From Patescibacteria group bacterium (GTDB lineage: Bacteria; Patescibacteria; Paceibacteria; UBA6257; 2-01-FULL-56-20), in NCBI GenBank assembly GCA_023484365.1, contig JAMDBA010000025.1:1-5809 (forward strand): a stretch of 5,809 nt of DNA. Reading direction: 5' to 3'. Shown here piece by piece: positions 5,493-5,809 of this stretch. A program made the position numbers and the translations under genes. Under the pieces are notes generated by a model, which did not search any database, was not told the DNA's origin, and worked only from the letters and a program-made list of their open reading frames with translations. Within the stretch, counting starts at the first letter, position 1. Each line of letters begins with the position of its first letter.

Positions 5493-5517
5493 TCCCCTCT
5501 TCGGAGGGGATTTTTTT
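5493..5517 (+). terminator. Intrinsic terminator with UUCG tetraloop
   Basis: CCCCTC (5494-5499) and GAGGGG (5504-5509) enclose TTCG, the very stable C(UUCG)G tetraloop. The outer T5493/A5510 pair extends the stem, and a seven-T run follows (5511-5517). It ends the lipoprotein transcript. Confidence 0.93.
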
Positions 5518-5586
5518 ATTCTTGCTATTGACTACTTATGAAATCTCCAAATTTTAATCCGGCGGAGTAGCCGCATCATAAATTGT

Positions 5587-5615
5587 TTGAAAATTGAAAA
5601 TTAAAAATTTAAAAT
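5587..5615 (+). promoter_or_regulatory. Promoter of yebC, predicted leaderless
   Basis: TTGAAA (5587-5592, 5 of 6) and TAAAAT (5610-5615, 5 of 6) are exactly 17 bp apart, and the -10 ends 6 bp before the ATG at 5622. An in-frame TAA at 5616-5618 excludes an upstream start and no SD is present. The stretch is low-complexity AAAATT-rich DNA. A second weaker pair (TTGACT 5528-5533, TTTAAT 5553-5558, 19-bp spacing) lies upstream. Confidence 0.65.
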
Positions 5616-5621
5616 TAATAT

Positions 5622-5809
5622 ATGTCTGGGCACAGTAAATGGGCGCAAATAAAACATCAAAAAGGAATTACCGATAAAAAACGCGGCCAGCTTTTTTCTA
5701 AACTTTTAAACGCCATTACTATTGCCGCCAAGACCGACCCCAATCCTCAATTTAATCCCCGCCTTCGGTCGGCAATTGAAAAAGCTAAAGAAAACAACGT
5801 CCCTCAAGA
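5622..5809 (+). CDS. yebC: YebC/TACO1-family protein (3' end outside window)
   Basis: Only the first 62 codons are present; the gene runs past the window. The N-terminus shows the family signature almost perfectly: MSGHSKWAQIKHQKG, then the basic DKKRGQLFSKL segment, then a conserved helix ending in 'LRSAIEKAKENNVPQ'. Full-length members are usually about 240 residues with three domains. They were long annotated as DNA-binding transcription regulators (YebC/PmpR) and include mitochondrial TACO1, a translation factor; a translational role is now favoured for some members. In many bacteria the gene neighbours ruvC, which cannot be checked here. It lacks a Shine-Dalgarno and has a -10 box 6 bp before the ATG, so its mRNA is predicted to be leaderless. 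Identification is secure. Confidence 0.95.
   Translation, partial: MSGHSKWAQIKHQKGITDKKRGQLFSKLLNAITIAAKTDPNPQFNPRLRSAIEKAKENNVPQ

Noticed and set aside
5538..5570. Ten-codon ATG frame before yebC
   Set aside because: No SD, no conserved product, and it ends well before the yebC start; likely chance.

Overview
The window reads as AT-rich chromosomal DNA from a Candidate Phyla Radiation bacterium (Patescibacteria, probably Parcubacteria-like). The assignment is an inference. It rests on the tandem small T4SS_pilin-type membrane proteins characteristic of these genomes, the compact layout, and several genes apparently transcribed without a 5' leader. All seven complete or partial stop-containing genes end in TAA except pilin 2 (TGA), so nothing here demands an altered genetic code. 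All recognised genes lie on the + strand.

Layout. Positions 1-1239 hold the 3' part of an extracellular solute-binding protein (family 1), whose N-terminus lies upstream of the window. After a 173-bp gap with a hairpin come four small secreted, two-helix proteins of the VirB2/TrbC/T4SS_pilin type (1413-1865, 1915-2364, 2565-2948, 3024-3437). Each has a signal peptide, two hydrophobic helices and a conserved short charged loop between them. Pilins 3 and 4 are close paralogues. Between pilins 2 and 3 sits a 136-bp segment bounded by 19-bp imperfect inverted repeats, resembling a miniature non-coding mobile element. A terminator separates pilins 3 and 4.

Next is a membrane PAP2-family lipid phosphatase/phosphotransferase (3603-4544), with its own promoter, a strong Shine-Dalgarno (SD) sequence and a terminator that overlaps its stop codon. 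It is followed by an unrecognised lipoprotein with two repeated domains (4764-5486), again with a near-consensus promoter, an SD and a UUCG terminator. The window ends in the first 62 codons of a YebC/TACO1-family gene (5622-5809).

How they may work together. The pilins could supply subunits of a surface filament or secretion apparatus. The solute-binding protein, PAP2 enzyme and lipoprotein are all envelope proteins, so the region is mostly cell-surface. The genes appear to be independent transcription units rather than one operon. A notable pattern is two initiation modes side by side. Pilins 1, 2 and 4 and yebC have a -10 box only 6-7 bp before the ATG and no SD (predicted leaderless). The PAP2 and lipoprotein genes have leaders with strong SD sequences.
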